Below, one piece after another: positions 19,018-27,791 of a stretch of DNA of 64,000 nt. A program made the position numbers and the translations under genes. Source of the stretch: an uncultured Roseibium sp. (GTDB lineage Bacteria > Pseudomonadota > Alphaproteobacteria > Rhizobiales > Stappiaceae); assembly GCF_963669205.1 (NCBI RefSeq), contig NZ_OY769915.1:1710001-1774000 (forward strand), written 5' to 3'. The notes beneath the pieces are model-generated. The model did no database searches, was not told the origin of the DNA, and worked only from the letters and a program-made list of their open reading frames with translations. How positions within the stretch are numbered: position 1 is the first letter of the stretch; each line of letters opens with the position of its first letter.

Positions 19018-20060
19018 ATATCGATACGATCAGCATGCGCATGCTGTCCAATATCGGTGTCGGCGTTGCGCTGGCGGATCCGGAGGATCTGTCGATCCGT
19101 TACCGGAACCCGGCATTTGCAGACTGGTTCGATGTCGGCGAAAACGCGACCCTGGACGGTGCATTTGCGAACGTGACACGCGCGGAACTTCTGCAGCGCC
19201 TCGAGGGGCAGGAGGCAGTCAAGCTCGATGTCGCACTGAAACGCAGGCGCCGGCTTCTGACAATCGAAACGGTGATCCGGCACGCGGAAAGCGACGGCAG
19301 CAGGATACTCGTTGTTGAATGTCAGAACATCTCGCGGCTGCGCGAAACCGAAGCCATGATCGACAGCTACGCCCGCATTGCCGAGCGCAAGGCGCGTGAG
19401 CTGGAACTGGAGAAGAACCGGGTCGAGAAGCTGCTTCTCAACGTCATGCCGCGCTCCGTCTACGAGGAATACACGGCCTTCGGAACGGTCACGCCGAAGC
19501 TCTACGAACCGGTTTCCGTGCTCATGCTGGATTTCGTCGGCTTCACCCAGATGGCTGCCGCCGCAGACCCGACCGTTACCGTGACGGAGCTGAACGACAT
19601 CTTCACGGCATTCGACCGAATTGCCGAAATGCACGGCTGCGAGCGGATCAAGACAATTGGCGATGCCTATCTCGCCGTTGCGGGCTTGCCGACACCTGAC
19701 CCGGATCATGCTGCCGCCGTTTCCCAGTGCGCGTTCAAGATGATCCGCTATCTGGAAAGACGCAATCAGAGCCATGCCCACAAGTGGCAGGCCCGGATCG
19801 GCGTTGCATCGGGCTCGGTCGTCGGTTCGGTGGTGGGCGTGCAGAAATACGTCTACGACGTCTTTGGTCCTGCGGTGAACCTGGCGTCGCGGCTGCAGGC
19901 CCTGTCAAACCCGATGGAGGTAACAGCCACAGCAGAATTCTGCGCCGACGGTCCGGAAGGGCTTGTCGCGGCAGATCCCAGGACGGTCGATATCCGCGGT
20001 TTCGGCGACACGTCCGTTGCAACACTGCGGTCACGCGGCGCGCTCACGCTTGCTGCGTGA
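19014..20060 (+). CDS. PAS-like/coiled-coil class III nucleotidyl cyclase
   Basis: 348 residues. N-terminal ~1-110 is a PAS-like sensor (GVALADPEDLSIRYRNPAFADWF). A helical linker ERKARELELEKNRVEKLLLNVMP (quoted in parts: ELELEKNRVEKLLLNVMP) has the signalling-helix form seen before cyclase domains in soluble guanylate cyclases. The catalytic domain has metal Asp in MLDFVGFTQM, ERIKTIGDAYLAVAG (second metal Asp; Lys in the base-selecting position, favouring ATP) and VFGPAVNLASRL. It is translationally coupled to a truncated globin gene. Adenylate cyclase activity and gas control are inference. Confidence 0.85.
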   Translation: MNIDTISMRMLSNIGVGVALADPEDLSIRYRNPAFADWFDVGENATLDGAFANVTRAELLQRLEGQEAVKLDVALKRRRRLLTIETVIRHAESDGSRILVVECQNISRLRETEAMIDSYARIAERKARELELEKNRVEKLLLNVMPRSVYEEYTAFGTVTPKLYEPVSVLMLDFVGFTQMAAAADPTVTVTELNDIFTAFDRIAEMHGCERIKTIGDAYLAVAGLPTPDPDHAAAVSQCAFKMIRYLERRNQSHAHKWQARIGVASGSVVGSVVGVQKYVYDVFGPAVNLASRLQALSNPMEVTATAEFCADGPEGLVAADPRTVDIRGFGDTSVATLRSRGALTLAA

Positions 20061-20081
20061 AGCGCCGCTGGCCTGTTCTCC

Positions 20082-20996
20082 CTATTGGCGGCGGGTGTCA
20101 TCCAGGGCGTCTTCTTCCGAGAAGACCAGTTCTATGCACACACCGAGAAAGCTCTTGATCAGGCGCAAGTCGTTCTTGTCCTTCGGTATGACGACGCAAT
20201 CGCGGTAGGTCTCTTGCATTTCCAGAACCGGTATCGCCACGAGGTTCTGTGACGGATAGAGGCTGTTTTCCAATAGAAGACCCACGCCCAGATTGTGCAG
20301 AAGGGCCTCCTTGACCATCGGGAACGTGGTCGTTTTCAATATGCGCGGGAAGGTCAGGCCGTGCTTGCGGATCTTGGCGTTTGCCACCCTTTGCGTGAGC
20401 GATCCGTCGCCAGGCAGGACCAGCGTCTCGCTTTGCAATTCCTTGAGCGACACCACATCCCTGTTCGCCAGCCGGTGATCGCACCGCATGTAAGCCATAT
20501 ACCTGGAGCGGCGCAGTTCATGGGTGACGAAGTTGTCGCTTTGCGGAGGCTCCGTGATGATCGCCATGTCGACCTGCCGTTCGTTCAGAAGCGACATTGC
20601 CGACGTCCAGTCATAGAGCGTGAAGTCGATCTGGACCTGCGGGTAGCGCTTTCCGTATTCGGCGATGATCGGCATGGCAGGGCGTGGAGCGTTTGCAATC
20701 AGCTTGATATGGCCATCGGTCAACGAGCTGAAATCGCTGATCTTTTCGTTGACCAATTGCTCCAGTGTCGTGAGCCGGTCGGAAATGGCGAAGAGTTCCC
20801 TGCCTGCCCGGGTCAGCTCCAGCGCGCCCCGGCGGCGAATGAACAGCTGGGTTCCCATCACTGTTTCAAGTTTTCCAACGTGTTGCGTGACGGAGGACTG
20901 GGTAACGCCGAGAGCCTTTGCCGCAAGCGAGAAGCTGCCTTCGCGTGCGACATGCGTGAAGGCCTTGATCTGATAGGGGCTTGGCGGGGTGTTCAT
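20082..20996 (-). CDS. LysR-family regulator
   Basis: 304 residues. N-terminal winged HTH (IKAFTHVAREGSFSLAAKALGVTQSSVTQHVGKLE) and a periplasmic-binding-like effector domain (~90-295). It is divergent from the ABC importer operon starting at 21112, with a perfect T-N11-A dyad between them, the usual layout for local control. The inducer is unknown; the phosphorus-related neighbours suggest an organophosphorus compound. Confidence 0.88.
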   Translation of the reverse strand: MNTPPSPYQIKAFTHVAREGSFSLAAKALGVTQSSVTQHVGKLETVMGTQLFIRRRGALELTRAGRELFAISDRLTTLEQLVNEKISDFSSLTDGHIKLIANAPRPAMPIIAEYGKRYPQVQIDFTLYDWTSAMSLLNERQVDMAIITEPPQSDNFVTHELRRSRYMAYMRCDHRLANRDVVSLKELQSETLVLPGDGSLTQRVANAKIRKHGLTFPRILKTTTFPMVKEALLHNLGVGLLLENSLYPSQNLVAIPVLEMQETYRDCVVIPKDKNDLRLIKSFLGVCIELVFSEEDALDDTRRQ

Positions 20997-21036
20997 GACA
21001 GTTCCGTGTTACCAGCGCTGCCAAACCATAGGAGCC

Positions 21037-21051
21037 ATTAGCAACACTAAT
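21037..21051. promoter_or_regulatory. LysR-type operator
   Basis: ATTAG-CAACA-CTAAT is a perfect 5-5-5 dyad with the T-N11-A core typical of LysR binding sites. It is 41 nt from the LysR start and 60 nt from the ABC start. Confidence 0.65.
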
Positions 21052-21111
21052 ATTACGTCACACCCGGTTCAATCAGACTGTCTAGCTTGCCCGCGAAACC
21101 GGGAGCGATAC

Positions 21112-22270
21112 ATGACCGCAATTTCCTTGTCATCGATTGAAAAGAGCTTTGGAACCACGTCGGTTCTGAACGGCATCAGTCTTGATATCGCCGACGGAGA
21201 ATTCCTGACGCTTGTCGGTCCCTCGGGCTGCGGAAAATCCACCCTGTTGCGCATTCTTGCCGGACTGGAAGCCCCGTCTTCCGGGGAGGTTGTCATCGGC
21301 GGCAAGACCGTGAATGCCGTCCGTCCGGCCAGACGCAACCTTGCCATGGTGTTTCAGTCCTACGCACTTTATCCGCATCTGACCGTCCTGCAGAACATGA
21401 TGACACCACTGAAGCTGCGGGATCTGTCGCTTGCCGGCCGTTTGCCTTTTTTGGGACCGGTGCTCGCGCGCGGTCAATACAGGGCAATCGTGGAACAGGT
21501 TCGCGAGACAGCGCAGATCCTGAAGATCGATCATCTGCTGGACCGCAAACCCGGCCAGTTGTCAGGCGGACAACGGCAAAGGGCAGCGCTCGGCCGTGCC
21601 ATGGTGCGCAAGCCTGTTGCCTTTCTGATGGACGAACCTCTTTCGAACCTGGATGCCGCCCTGCGTATTCACATGCGCTCGGAGCTTGCCGAACTGCACA
21701 GGTCGCTGAAGACGACATTCGTCTACGTGACTCACGACCAGGCGGAAGCGCTGACCATGTCGGACCGGATGGCTGTCATGATGGACGGCGAAATTCTTCA
21801 GCTCGGCGCGCCGCACGACGTCTACAACGATCCGCAGGATCTGCGGGTTGCGGAGTTTGTCGGCGCGCCGAAAATCAACCTCCTGCCAGGTTCTCTCGAC
21901 AAGAATGGACATGCGCGCTGCGGTGAGATCGTGCTTTCCCGCGCGGCGACAAGGGGGGGTGGTCGGGTCGGTCAGTATCGGACTGCGTCCGGAACACCTG
22001 TCGCTGTGCGAAAAGGGGACGCCGGAGGCCCTTTCGGGCCAGATCGTGCACAAGGAAAACCTCGGCGCTGACATCTACCTGCATGTGTCGGTTCTGAACG
22101 GGTCTCAAAGGCTTGTCGTGCGGGTGTCGCCACATGAGGGGCAGGGGGCGTCCTTCGGCCAGACTGTCCATGTCATTCGTGAGCACGGCCAGGCGCTCGT
22201 CTTCGGCAAGGACGGCAAAAGGCTGGATCTGAAAAGCGCCGCCGCCGGCAACGTTGCCGAGGTGGCGTGA
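21112..22270 (+). pseudogene. UgpC/MalK-like ABC ATPase, frameshifted at a G7 run
   Basis: The frame starting at 21112 encodes the whole nucleotide-binding domain: Walker A GPSGCGKST, signature LSGGQRQRAALGRAM, Walker B VAFLMDEPLSNLD, H-loop VTHDQAEAL. It runs on into nonsense after about residue 281 and stops at 22071 (319 aa). The next frame, entered at the G7 run (21953-21959), continues the expected C-terminal TOBE region (SIGLRPEHLS...VHVIREHGQALVFG) to 22270, where its stop overlaps the permease start (ATGA). One extra G explains this. It may be a sequencing error, a real mutation or slippage; the ATPase core could work truncated. Confidence 0.8.
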
Positions 22271-23190
22271 TGCAGACCACCAAGGCGCACTGGTGGTTTG
22301 TCGGCCCCGCTTTGTTTCTGATGGTCGTCATCCTGCTGATGCCGATTGCCATTGCCGGCGCACTCAGTTTTACCGATTACAGCCTCGGCAATCCGGGGGC
22401 TGAATTCGTCGGCCTCGAGAATTACGAGAAGATCTTCACACACTCGACCTACGAGAAGATGTTCGGCGCGACCTTCCGTTATGTCTTCGTCGTCGTGCCG
22501 CTGTCCGTCGGTCTCGGCCTTGGCGCGGCGCTGCTGATCAATTCAACCGGGCGCTTCGGCGATCTCTACAAGACGATCTATTTCCTGCCCGTGATGGCGG
22601 CACTGATTGCGATGGCCATTGTCTGGGAATTCGCTTTCCACCCAACGATCGGCATCGTCAATTCCACGCTGGAACGGGGTTGCGGTTCCTTTCTGGAAGC
22701 CTGGTCCTGGTTCGCGAACGGTTGCGAGCGCGGCTTTCCGCTCTGGCTGACGGACCGCGACTACGCGATCTGGACCGTGGCCTTCATCGGCGTGTGGCAG
22801 GGTTTCGGCTTCAACATGGTGCTCTATCTTGCCGGGCTGACAAGCGTGCCGCGCGAACTCTATCACGCGGCCGAGATGGACGGGGCGGAGACCGCCTGGG
22901 ACCGGTTCCGACTGGTTACCTGGCCGATGCTGGGGCCGACGACCGTCTTCGTCGTCACGATTTCCTTCATCCGCTCCTTCCAGGTCTTCGACACGGTAGA
23001 GGCGTTCTACCCGCAGGGCGGAGGGCCGTCGAAATCGGTCTACGTGATGATGTTTGCCATCTACGAAAAGGCGATCCAGCAGAACCTGATGGGCATTGGT
23101 GCCGCGATAACCGTGGTCTTCCTGGCTTTCGTGATGTTCCTCACGATTGTCCAGCGCTGGCTCGTTGAAAGAAGAGTGCATTACACATGA
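22267..23190 (+). CDS. ABC permease, sugar/glycerol-phosphate (UgpA/MalF) type
   Basis: 307 residues with about six to eight membrane helices. The EAA loop is ELYHAAEMDGAETAWDRFRLVTWPML. It overlaps genes on both sides by 4 nt. A ~45-residue insert with several Cys between TM segments (GCGSFLEAWSWFANGCERG) is not usual for the family. It forms the channel with the next permease. Confidence 0.88.
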   Translation: MMQTTKAHWWFVGPALFLMVVILLMPIAIAGALSFTDYSLGNPGAEFVGLENYEKIFTHSTYEKMFGATFRYVFVVVPLSVGLGLGAALLINSTGRFGDLYKTIYFLPVMAALIAMAIVWEFAFHPTIGIVNSTLERGCGSFLEAWSWFANGCERGFPLWLTDRDYAIWTVAFIGVWQGFGFNMVLYLAGLTSVPRELYHAAEMDGAETAWDRFRLVTWPMLGPTTVFVVTISFIRSFQVFDTVEAFYPQGGGPSKSVYVMMFAIYEKAIQQNLMGIGAAITVVFLAFVMFLTIVQRWLVERRVHYT

Positions 23191-24122
23191 GTGACGCGAG
23201 CCTTCCGGCCACAAGCGCTGTAGCCCTTCCTGCGTTCCGGTTTTCGGCCGCCGAAACGATCAGGCACGTCGTTCTGATCCTCGGCAGCCTGATCGTTCTG
23301 CTGCCGTTCTACGTGATGCTGAGCTACAGTTTCAAAAGCCCGGCGGAGATCATGCAGAACACCGGCGGGTTTTTCGGCACGCAGGAACTCTTCAGGGACG
23401 ACTACTGCATCAAGCTCGGCAGGGATGTTGCCGACTGCATGGTGACCCCATTCATCTACAACTACACCACCGCTTTCGAAAAGGCGCCGCTGATGCGCTA
23501 CCTCTTCAACGGCGTCGTGGTGACGGCATCGATCTTCTTCATTCAGGTGCTGGTCGCGTTGCCCTGTGCCTATGCCCTTGCAAAGCTGCGTTTCTGGGGC
23601 CGGGAAGCCGTCTTCGGTCTGGTTCTCTTCTGCCTGCTCATCCCCGTGCATGCCATTGCGCTGCCGCTCTACATCATGCTGGCAAAGCTCGGGCTCACCA
23701 ACACTTACGCGGCGCTTGTCATTCCCTGGACGATCTCGGTCTTCGGCATCTTCCTCATGCGGCAATTCTTCATGACGGTTCCGGACGATCTGATCGACGC
23801 GGCACGCATGGACGGCATGAGCGAGTTTTCCATCATCTGGAACGTGATGCTGCCGACGGCGGTCCCCGCGTTGCTGGCCTTTGCGATCTTCTCGGTGGTG
23901 GCGCACTGGAACGACTATTTCTGGCCGCGCATCGTGGTCACGGGAGACCGGTCCCTGTTCACGCCGCCGCTCGGGCTTCGCGAGTTCAAGGGGGATGCGG
24001 ACGGCGACAATTTCGGGCCGATGATGGCCACCGCGACCATCATCGTCGCGCCCCTGATCGTGGCCTTCACGATCGCGCAGCGGCGCTTCATCGAAGGCAT
24101 CACATTGTCGGGGATGAAATGA
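23187..24122 (+). CDS. ABC permease, sugar/glycerol-phosphate (UgpE/MalG) type
   Basis: 311 residues, six membrane helices, EAA loop DLIDAARMDGMSEFSIIWNVMLP. It has a periplasmic loop with two Cys (DDYCIKLGRDVADCMV). Partner of the preceding permease; a stem-loop and the binding-protein gene follow. Confidence 0.88.
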   Translation: MSDASLPATSAVALPAFRFSAAETIRHVVLILGSLIVLLPFYVMLSYSFKSPAEIMQNTGGFFGTQELFRDDYCIKLGRDVADCMVTPFIYNYTTAFEKAPLMRYLFNGVVVTASIFFIQVLVALPCAYALAKLRFWGREAVFGLVLFCLLIPVHAIALPLYIMLAKLGLTNTYAALVIPWTISVFGIFLMRQFFMTVPDDLIDAARMDGMSEFSIIWNVMLPTAVPALLAFAIFSVVAHWNDYFWPRIVVTGDRSLFTPPLGLREFKGDADGDNFGPMMATATIIVAPLIVAFTIAQRRFIEGITLSGMK

Positions 24123-24136
24123 CCCGGCCGATTTGC

Positions 24137-24158
24137 GGGACCGCCCTCAGGCGGTCCC
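24137..24158 (+). other. Intra-operon hairpin before the binding-protein gene
   Basis: GGGACCGCC-CTCA-GGCGGTCCC, without a T-run. Such hairpins commonly protect the 3' end of upstream mRNA or allow differential expression of the binding protein. Confidence 0.6.
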
Positions 24159-24243
24159 ATCACCGAAATCCCGCTGAAGGGATCACAAGGGAACGGGCGA
24201 GTTTGGCGACCTGCCGTTCCCCCGGCAACAGACGGAGAGTTCC

Positions 24244-25503
24244 ATGAAAAAGACCCTCACCGCAATAGCAATGCTGTTCGCGGCATCCGCCGCACAGGCG
24301 CAAGACACGATTACCATCGAGTTCGCTTACCCCTATAGCCACTTGTTCGATGTGACCTATGAAAAGATCCTGCCCAAGTTCAAGGAGCAGCATCCGAACA
24401 TCGACGTGAAGATCCGGGCAACCTACGAATCCTACGAAGACGGCACCAACACGATCCTGCGCGAAGCTGTCGCCGGCACGCTGCCCGACGTCACCATGCA
24501 GGGCCTCAACCGCCAGGCGATCCTGGTCGAGAAGGGCATCGCCAAGTCGCTTGAACCTTTCATCCTCAAGGAGGAAGACTTCGCCAAGGACGGCTATCAC
24601 GATGCCATGCTGGCGCTCGGCACGTTCAACGACGACATCTACGGCCTGCCGTTCTCCATCTCGCTTCCGGTCGGCTACTACAACATGGACGTCATGGCGA
24701 AAGCCGGCATCACCTCCGCTGACCAGCTTCCGAAAACCTGGGACGAGGTCGTCGAGGTTTGCGGCACGCTGCGCGAGGCCGGTGTGAAGAACCCGATGTT
24801 CTGGGGCTGGAACATCACCGGCAACTGGTTCCTGCAGGCGCTGATGTGGTCGCAGGACAAGGCGACCATGGAAGGCAACGAAATCCAGATTGCGTCGCCG
24901 GAGGGCCTGAAGGCTCTTGAGACCATGAAAGGCCTTTTCCGCGGCTGCGACATGCAGAACATCGAATGGAAGGCGGCGCTCGCATCCTTCTCCGCCGGCG
25001 AAATCGGCATGATGTTCTGGTCGACATCCGCACTGGGCGCCGTTGAGCGCGCCAAGGGCGACTTTGAACTGAAAACAAATGAGTATCCCGGTCTCGTTGC
25101 AAACGGGCCCATGGGACTGCCGGCCGGTGGCAACTCGGCCATGCTGGTTTCCACCAGCGATGATCCGAAGGTATTGGACGCCTCCTGGAAATGGCTGAAA
25201 TTCATCACCTCCGGCGAAGGCGCTGCCGACGTGGCCCGCACGACCGGTTACATGCCGCCGAACAAGGCCGCGAACGAAGTCATCCTTGCCGATTTCTACA
25301 AGCAGAACCCGAACAAGGAAACCGCCGTCCGTCAGCTGCCGCTGTTGCGCGACTGGCAGGCCTACCCCGGCGACAACGGCCTGGCGGTCACCCAGGTGAT
25401 CTATGACGGCATCGAGGGCATCGTCACCGGTGAATTCGAGGACATGGGCGAACTGCAGGAAGAACTGACCGAGGAAGTTCAGGACCTGCTGCCGTCCAAC
25501 TGA
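24244..25503 (+). CDS. ABC substrate-binding protein, family 1
   Basis: 419 residues with signal peptide MKKTLTAIAMLFAASAAQAQ. The mature protein has the family-1 solute-binding layout (PDVTMQGLNRQAILVEKGI, LPFSISLPVGYYNMDVMAKAG, PAGGNSAMLVSTSDDP). Family members bind sugars, polyols or glycerophospho-compounds. The following phosphoesterase gene and nearby phn genes favour a phosphorus-containing ligand (inference). Confidence 0.85.
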   Translation: MKKTLTAIAMLFAASAAQAQDTITIEFAYPYSHLFDVTYEKILPKFKEQHPNIDVKIRATYESYEDGTNTILREAVAGTLPDVTMQGLNRQAILVEKGIAKSLEPFILKEEDFAKDGYHDAMLALGTFNDDIYGLPFSISLPVGYYNMDVMAKAGITSADQLPKTWDEVVEVCGTLREAGVKNPMFWGWNITGNWFLQALMWSQDKATMEGNEIQIASPEGLKALETMKGLFRGCDMQNIEWKAALASFSAGEIGMMFWSTSALGAVERAKGDFELKTNEYPGLVANGPMGLPAGGNSAMLVSTSDDPKVLDASWKWLKFITSGEGAADVARTTGYMPPNKAANEVILADFYKQNPNKETAVRQLPLLRDWQAYPGDNGLAVTQVIYDGIEGIVTGEFEDMGELQEELTEEVQDLLPSN

Positions 25504-25526
25504 TCACGCCTCAGTTCGAAAAATCG

Positions 25527-25552
25527 CTGCCACCCGCACGAGCGGGTGGCAG
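25527..25552 (+). other. Hairpin after the binding-protein gene
   Basis: CTGCCACCCGC-ACGA-GCGGGTGGCAG, an 11-bp stem with no T-run, 30 nt before the phosphoesterase start. Likely a stabilising or partial-termination element. Confidence 0.6.
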
Positions 25553-25581
25553 TTCAATCACAACAAGAACCGGAGGAAGAC

Positions 25582-26406
25582 GTGAAACTTCTTCAGCTGA
25601 CAGACATTCACCTGACCACGCCCGGTGAAACCATCGGTGGACGCGAACCGAACGACAATTTCAAGAAAGCGCTCGATCATGCGATCACCCATCATCCGGA
25701 TGCGGATGCGCTTGTCATCACGGGTGACCTGTCCGACTGGGGCGATCGTGCCGACTACCTGCGCCTCAAGGACCTGATCGCCACGTCGCCGGTTCCGGTT
25801 TCCCTGTGCATCGGCAACCACGACGAACGCGACGTGTTCGTTTCCGTCTTTCCAGAACGTGTCGACGAAAACGGCTTTGTTCAGTCAGCGCTGGATCTTC
25901 CCGGCGGCCGCGCCCTCCTTCTCGACACATGGGGTCCGAATTCGCACGCCGGATTCTATTGCGACAGGCGTCTGCGATGGCTTGACGCCGAATTGACCGC
26001 TGCGCGTGGACCCGTGTTTATCTTCATGCATCACAATCCTGTCCCGACCGGGATTGCGCCGATGGACAAGATCATGCTGCAGGATGCCTTCGAACTGGGT
26101 CAGGTCATCAAGAAGCATCAGTCCAAAGTCCGGCATATCTTCCACGGACACTGCCACCTGCCGCTTTGCGGATCATTCCACGGTGTGCCCTTCAGTGCGC
26201 CACGCGGAACCAATCATGCGGGATGGCCCGACTTCGGCAACGGCGGCAATCTCAGCGCCTCCGATCTTCATGAGAGCTATGCCGTCATTCTGGCAGACGA
26301 AACGTCCGTGATGGTGCATATGGTGGAATACGGCTATCGGGGGGAAATCCGCCGTGAGGGCTCGCCCGACTATGCGGACTGGAACCGGCTGACCATGGTG
26401 CGCTAA
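25582..26406 (+). CDS. Class III metallophosphoesterase (phosphodiesterase, CpdA/GpdQ type)
   Basis: 274 residues from a GTG with GGAGG upstream; an earlier GTG at 25546 lies in the hairpin. Binuclear metal motifs are intact: LTDIHL, VITGDLSDWG, GNHDERD, MHHNP and HGHCHLP. Such enzymes hydrolyse cyclic nucleotides or glycerophosphodiesters. Being last in a Ugp-like importer operon it most likely opens an imported phosphodiester. A cAMP role cannot be excluded, as a cyclase gene lies 5.5 kb upstream. Confidence 0.82.
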   Translation: MKLLQLTDIHLTTPGETIGGREPNDNFKKALDHAITHHPDADALVITGDLSDWGDRADYLRLKDLIATSPVPVSLCIGNHDERDVFVSVFPERVDENGFVQSALDLPGGRALLLDTWGPNSHAGFYCDRRLRWLDAELTAARGPVFIFMHHNPVPTGIAPMDKIMLQDAFELGQVIKKHQSKVRHIFHGHCHLPLCGSFHGVPFSAPRGTNHAGWPDFGNGGNLSASDLHESYAVILADETSVMVHMVEYGYRGEIRREGSPDYADWNRLTMVR

Positions 26407-26453
26407 AAGGGCGTGTTCCGGATGCGGCGCCAGCCGGGACTGAAACCCTCGGG

Positions 26454-26482
26454 ATGTCACAGTCTCTTCCCCAAACTGTCAC
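26454..26482 (+). promoter_or_regulatory. PHO-box-like repeats upstream of phnM
   Basis: ATGTCAC (26454-26460) and CTGTCAC (26476-26482) are 22 nt apart, twice the 11-nt period of PhoB half-sites, with a weak TCTTCCC in between. The second equals the PhoB half-site consensus CTGTCA(T/C). The region lies ~100 nt before the phnM ATG. Confidence 0.5.
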
Positions 26483-26578
26483 AATAAGTGGCGCATTTGG
26501 GAGTAGAAGGCCTCTTTCCTGAACCAGAACGGCGCGATCCCGCATGCCTCGGGGTCGCCTGCCATGCCGGAGTGAGCC

Positions 26579-27754
26579 ATGACCTTTGCCGACAAGACCC
26601 TGCCGACCGGAAGCGAACTGACGGTTCTCAAGAACGCCAGGATCGTTCTCGCTGACGAAGTTGTTCAGGGGCACGTGGCGATCTCTGGCGGGCAGATCGT
26701 CGCCATCGACACCGGAGTTACCCCGCAGGCTGGCGACGATCTGGACGGCGACTACCTGATCCCCGGTCTGGTGGACATCCACACCGATCATTTCGAGAAA
26801 CATGTCTATCCGCGCGCGCATGTGAAATGGGACCCGCTGCGCGCGGCCCTTGCCCACGACGCGCAGATCATCGGCAGCGGCATCACCACGGTGTTCGACA
26901 GTCTTTGCGTCGGGGCTACGGTCACGAAGCCGGAACGGCGCGAAGTGCTCGGCCCCATGGTGGATGCCATCGAGGCGGCCCAGTCGGCCGGGATCTTCCG
27001 TGCCGAGCATCTCGTGCATCTTCGCTGCGAGATCACGGATGCGGAGACGGCGCGCCTGACGGAAGAAAATATCGCCAAGCCGATCGTGCGCATGGTGTCC
27101 GTCATGGAACACCTTCCGGGGCGCCGCCAAAGCAAGGACATCGAGGCCTATATGCAGCGGCGCATGGCCGACACCGGCGAAACGCGCGCGGATGCGGAAA
27201 AGTCGGTGAGGGGCCTTTTGGATTTCTCCGACGACATCAGCGCGAAGGTGCGTCCTGCGGTTGTCGCCCTGGCTCGCGAACGCGGCCTGCCCCTCCTGAG
27301 CCATGACGACACCGAATTGCACCATGTCGACGAAGCGCTCGCCGAAGGCGTTACGGTCTCGGAGTTTCCATGCACGCTCGCAGCAGCGCGCAAGGCAAAG
27401 AGCCACGGCATGTCGGTTGTCGGCGGCGCACCCAATGTGCTGCGCGGCGGCTCGCAATCCGGCAACGTCGCCGTCAAGGACCTGATGGCGGAAGGGCTGG
27501 TCGATATTCTGGCGTCCGACTATGTGCCCCGCTCAATGCTGGACGCCGTCTTCATGGTCGCCTCCAATGCGGACTTCAACGAGGATCTTCCAGGCGCCAT
27601 CCGCACGGTGACCAAGACACCGGCCGAGGTGTCCGGACTGTCGGACAGGGGCGAGATCGCTGTCGGCAAACGGGCGGATCTTTTGCATGTCGGCGTCCAT
27701 GCCGGTCATCCTGTTGTCAGACAGGCCTGGCTGAAGGCGCAGCGCGTTCTGTAA
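26579..27754 (+). CDS. phnM: Alpha-D-ribose 1-methylphosphonate 5-triphosphate diphosphatase
   Basis: 391 residues, GGAG before the ATG. PhnM is an amidohydrolase-fold enzyme that releases pyrophosphate from the ribosyl-triphosphate phosphonate before C-P cleavage. Seen: LIPGLVDIHTDHFEKHVYPR (metal HxDxxE form typical of PhnM), LLSHDDTELHHVDEAL, SDYVPRSMLDAVF and GEIAVGKRADLLHV. The partner genes phnGHIJKL are not in the window. It converges on the phnE operon. Confidence 0.9.
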   Translation: MTFADKTLPTGSELTVLKNARIVLADEVVQGHVAISGGQIVAIDTGVTPQAGDDLDGDYLIPGLVDIHTDHFEKHVYPRAHVKWDPLRAALAHDAQIIGSGITTVFDSLCVGATVTKPERREVLGPMVDAIEAAQSAGIFRAEHLVHLRCEITDAETARLTEENIAKPIVRMVSVMEHLPGRRQSKDIEAYMQRRMADTGETRADAEKSVRGLLDFSDDISAKVRPAVVALARERGLPLLSHDDTELHHVDEALAEGVTVSEFPCTLAAARKAKSHGMSVVGGAPNVLRGGSQSGNVAVKDLMAEGLVDILASDYVPRSMLDAVFMVASNADFNEDLPGAIRTVTKTPAEVSGLSDRGEIAVGKRADLLHVGVHAGHPVVRQAWLKAQRVL

Positions 27755-27791
27755 CAAACGCGCGGTTTGCCGCTCTGGCCCCTGTCTTTCC

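Noticed and set aside
19014..26406. Cyclase and metallophosphoesterase as a cAMP synthesis/degradation pair
   Set aside because: They are in separate transcription units with a LysR gene between, and the esterase belongs to an importer operon; nothing but proximity links them.
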